From the NCBI GenBank assembly GCA_003661125.1, contig QMVO01000093.1:1-6782 (forward strand): 6,782 bases of DNA, in the 5' to 3' direction. The position numbers and the translations under genes are program-made. Positions 4,193 to 6,782 of the stretch are shown here, piece by piece; positions within the stretch are counted from its first letter, which is position 1, and the number at the start of each line of letters is the position of its first letter. The stretch is from Methanosarcinales archaeon. GTDB lineage: Archaea > Halobacteriota > Syntropharchaeia > Alkanophagales > Methanospirareceae. The notes beneath the pieces are model-generated. The model searched no databases, had not been told where the DNA came from, and saw only the letters and a list, made by a program, of their open reading frames with translations.

Positions 4193-6640
4193 ATGGGAAT
4201 GGAAAAGAAATACAAACCAGAGATAATAGAAGGGAAGTGGCAGGCGAAATGGAACGATTCAATGTACTATTTTGAGGGGTCTCCAGACAAGGAACCTTAT
4301 ATCATAGATACGCCACCTCCATACCCTACTGGCGATTTCCATATCGGTAATGCGTTAAACTGGTGTTACATTGATTTTATAGCACGCTACAAGAGAATGA
4401 GGGGTTATGATGTGTTGTTTCCGCAGGGATGGGACTGTCATGGTCTGCCGACAGAAGTGAAAGTGGAAGAGATACACGGTATATCCAGGCATCAGATAAG
4501 CAAGCAGGAGTTCAGAGAGCTTTGCAGACAACTTACCTCGGTAAATATAGACCAGATGAGGGGAATGATGAGACGGCTTGGCATGTCCATAGACTGGAGC
4601 AAAGAGTATGTTACGATGGACGACCGCTATAAAAAATATACTCAACTTTCATTCTTGAGAATGTATCATGAGGGGCTAATATATCAAGCAGAGCACCCTG
4701 TGAACTGGTGTCCCCGATGTGAGACTGCGATAGCCTTCGCAGAGGTGGAATACGAAGATAGAGATGCCTATTTGAATTATGTACAGTTCAGGAAGATTGT
4801 CGTGGGGGGCGAAAAAAAAGAAGGCGAGTATGTAGAAATTGCAACCACGAGACCAGAACTACTTGCGAGTTGTGTTGCCGTGGCTGTGCATCCTGATGAC
4901 GAGCGCTATAAGAGCATCGTGGGAAAAGAGCTGGTAGTGCCGATATTTGAGCACCGCGTGAAGGTATACGGCGATGAAAGCGTTGATCCCGAGTTTGGAA
5001 CTGGTGTAGTGATGATTTGCACGTTTGGTGATCGGCAGGACGTAAAATGGTGGAAATTGCATAATCTGCCTTTAAAAGCGTCAATAGACCAAAGAGGACG
5101 GATGACAGAGATCGCAAAGGGGTATGAAGGGTTGAGCGTAGAGGAATGCAAAAAGAAGATAATAGAAGATTTAGATGCTAATGGATTGCTCAAAAGGCGA
5201 GAGCGGATAAAACAAAATGTGGGTGTTTGTTGGAGATGTAAAACACCAATTGAAATCATTTCCACAAAACAGTGGTTTGTGCGTGTGAGGAAGGATGAGA
5301 TAATAAAAGCAGCACGGGAGATAAAATGGTATCCAGAGCATTTTCGCATTCGATTGGAAAATTGGGTGGAATCTATGGAATGGGACTGGTGCATATCACG
5401 CCAAAGGATTTTCAGTGTGCCTATTCCAGTTTGGTATTGCAAAAGATGCGGAGCAGTAAACGTAGCATCCGAAAAGGATATTCCAGTAGACCCTTTGACA
5501 TCAAACCCGAATACGCCTTGTGTTAATTGTGGCGGTACCGAATTCGAGGGAGAAAAGGATGTATTGGATACCTGGATGGACTCCTCGCTAACCGCTCTCT
5601 GGGCTGCTGGTTGGAGTTTTAATGCCGGGTCAGGAATTGAATTCCCGGTAGAACTAAGACCGCAAGGACATGACATCATACGAACATGGGCTTTTTACTC
5701 CATCCTTCGGTCCATCGCTCTTACGCAAAAAATACCCTGGCGTACCATCTTAATTAACGGGATGGTTTTGGGTGAGGATGGATATAAAATGAGTAAATCA
5801 AGGAATAATACCATCTCACCTGATGAGGTGATTCAAAAACATGGTGCGGATGTATTCAGGCAGTGGGCGGCAATAGGCGGTGCAGTGGGCTCAGACGTCC
5901 AGTTCCGATGGAAGGATATAGTAGCAGCGAGCAAATTCATGCAGAAACTGTGGAGCATTCTCAGGTTCTCTATGATCCATTTATCCGATTATAAACCTTT
6001 TTTAAATAAAAAAGGAAGCTTTTCCAAAGAAAATCTGAGAGTGATTGATAAATGGCTGCTCTCAAAACTGAACAAGCTCATTTTGTCTGTGACTGCCTCA
6101 ATGGAAAATTTCAAGTTTGACGAGGCGATGAAAGATATAAGAGCTTTTGCATGGAACGTGCTTGCAGATAATTATATTGAACTGGCGAAGTCGAGGTTAT
6201 ATGGGCGTGGAGGCGAGAGAGGAAAGGAATCAGCTAAATATGCGTTATATAAAACGATAAAGACGCTTTCTGTTCTTCTTGCACCTTTCATTCCTTTTTA
6301 TGCCGAGGAGATGCATTCCTGCATTACAGGAAAGGAAGGAGAAAGGAGTGTACATAAGGAGAAATGGCCGGAGCCGGTTACGATTGACTCAGAAGCGGAG
6401 CAGGAAGGAGATTTAATCGCCGATATCGTCCGAGCTGTTAGAAATTATAAATCCAAGCATGGTATTCCGCTGAACGCAGCTTTAGGTAAAATAGAGCTGC
6501 ACGTAGATATAGAAAGTTTGGATACCGAGGATATAGAGAATGCGACAGCAACAAAGGTAGAGCTATGCAAAAGCATGAGTGAAATTAGCGAGGGTGAGAT
6601 TCTTGATGTTGATGGCACGAAAGTGGTGATAATCAGGTAG
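4193..6640 (+). CDS. valS: Valyl-tRNA synthetase, archaeal type
   Basis: This cytosolic class I aminoacyl-tRNA synthetase charges tRNA-Val and edits misactivated threonine. The signature HIGN is at 50-53 within PPPYPTGDFHIGN. The CP1 editing domain (about 185-330) includes TTRPE (218-222) and GTGVVMICTFGDRQD (269-283), the archaeal ValS form. Two zinc ribbons are seen as CX2C pairs: Cys173/176 with Cys346/349, and Cys416/419 with Cys443/446. ISRQR is at 401-405, DTWMDSS at 459-465, and the KMSKS loop at 532-536. The helical anticodon-binding domain is about 615-740, followed by a short alpha/beta tail. There is no long coiled-coil arm as in bacterial ValS. At 815 residues it is somewhat shorter than the approximately 860-880 I associate with archaeal homologues, but no motif is missing. 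After KMSKS the sequence is RNN rather than the more common GN-containing form. The start is either M1 or M3 (4199). It probably has its own promoter, with 95 bases separating it from carB. Confidence 0.97.
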   Translation: MGMEKKYKPEIIEGKWQAKWNDSMYYFEGSPDKEPYIIDTPPPYPTGDFHIGNALNWCYIDFIARYKRMRGYDVLFPQGWDCHGLPTEVKVEEIHGISRHQISKQEFRELCRQLTSVNIDQMRGMMRRLGMSIDWSKEYVTMDDRYKKYTQLSFLRMYHEGLIYQAEHPVNWCPRCETAIAFAEVEYEDRDAYLNYVQFRKIVVGGEKKEGEYVEIATTRPELLASCVAVAVHPDDERYKSIVGKELVVPIFEHRVKVYGDESVDPEFGTGVVMICTFGDRQDVKWWKLHNLPLKASIDQRGRMTEIAKGYEGLSVEECKKKIIEDLDANGLLKRRERIKQNVGVCWRCKTPIEIISTKQWFVRVRKDEIIKAAREIKWYPEHFRIRLENWVESMEWDWCISRQRIFSVPIPVWYCKRCGAVNVASEKDIPVDPLTSNPNTPCVNCGGTEFEGEKDVLDTWMDSSLTALWAAGWSFNAGSGIEFPVELRPQGHDIIRTWAFYSILRSIALTQKIPWRTILINGMVLGEDGYKMSKSRNNTISPDEVIQKHGADVFRQWAAIGGAVGSDVQFRWKDIVAASKFMQKLWSILRFSMIHLSDYKPFLNKKGSFSKENLRVIDKWLLSKLNKLILSVTASMENFKFDEAMKDIRAFAWNVLADNYIELAKSRLYGRGGERGKESAKYALYKTIKTLSVLLAPFIPFYAEEMHSCITGKEGERSVHKEKWPEPVTIDSEAEQEGDLIADIVRAVRNYKSKHGIPLNAALGKIELHVDIESLDTEDIENATATKVELCKSMSEISEGEILDVDGTKVVIIR

Positions 6641-6782
6641 CTCCTCCTTTCATAGGTTAGCTTAGTATTTATAAGGAACTTGCTCAATAACTTGAGGGCT
6701 TCATTGATTTGATGCCTTCTGTGAGATAAGAAGGGATAGCCTTGGCATTGCATATTCAGCAGAGAATATGTCCTTGAGATAA
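6641..6782. other. Intergenic tail after valS with no supportable gene
   Basis: These 142 bases contain stops in most frames. A pyrimidine stretch CTCCTCCTTT directly follows the valS stop and could weakly act as a transcription end. TATTTATAAG (6666-6675) resembles a rightward TATA element for something beyond the window. A minus-strand frame from the right edge (6781-6704, ending LISQKASNQ, with TGA at 6703-6701) could be the last 26 codons of a convergent gene but matches no family I recognise. None of these is strong enough for a separate call. Confidence 0.4.

Noticed and set aside
4906..5679. Minus-strand 257-codon frame within valS
   Set aside because: It lies wholly antisense to conserved ValS editing and catalytic regions and shows no motif, domain or ribosome site.
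6641..6650. Minus-strand AAAGGAGGAG as a ribosome site for a leftward gene
   Set aside because: No start codon follows at a usable distance, and the region downstream on that strand is antisense to valS.
6683..6696. CTCAA-TAAC-TTGAG hairpin as a valS terminator
   Set aside because: The 5-pair AT-containing stem is weak, is not followed by a T run, and archaea rarely use hairpin terminators.
6445..6753. Minus-strand 102-codon frame overlapping the valS 3' end
   Set aside because: About two thirds is antisense to valS and serine-rich there. The long overlap with an essential gene is unlikely, and no ribosome site precedes ATG 6753.

Overview
The window most likely comes from an archaeon. The valyl-tRNA synthetase has the archaeal arrangement (short enzyme, paired CX2C zinc ribbons, no bacterial-type long C-terminal coiled-coil arm). 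The upstream regions carry TATA/box A elements rather than bacterial -35/-10 pairs, and two genes look leaderless or nearly so. Base composition is moderate, with frequent AGA/AGG and ATA codons. A methanogen- or ANME-related euryarchaeon is a reasonable guess, but the lineage cannot be fixed from this window alone.

Left end (1-276): two very small membrane-protein genes lie head to head. On the minus strand is the N-terminus of a gene that runs off the left edge and resembles the SxtJ family of small membrane proteins. On the plus strand is a roughly 50-residue frame that ends like DUF5989 proteins. The plus-strand frame has no clear ATG. In other genomes these two families usually lie in the same direction beside a carbamoyltransferase, so this arrangement suggests a rearrangement or decay.

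277-772: a minus-strand type II toxin-antitoxin pair. A full-length MazF/PemK-type toxin follows, and overlaps by 23 bases, a short DUF2281-like antitoxin. The antitoxin reading frame is intact, but there is no ATG, GTG or TTG where its start should be, although a perfect AGGAGG precedes it. No separate annotation tool calls based on ATG starts would find it.

773-872: a divergent intergenic region of 100 bases with a TATA element readable on both strands. It probably serves the toxin-antitoxin pair leftward and carB rightward.

873-4097: carB, the complete large subunit of carbamoyl-phosphate synthetase, with both ATP-grasp halves and the MGS-like allosteric domain. The small (glutaminase) subunit gene carA is not next to it.

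4098-4192: a 95-base gap with an AT-only inverted repeat that may combine the end of carB transcription with the valS promoter.

4193-6640: valS, complete archaeal-type valyl-tRNA synthetase. The last 142 bases hold no gene that can be supported.

carB and valS are housekeeping genes with no shared pathway. The interest is on the left: two genes whose expected start codons are missing, a promoter shared with a toxin module, and membrane proteins of carbamoyltransferase-linked families close to the enzyme that makes carbamoyl phosphate.
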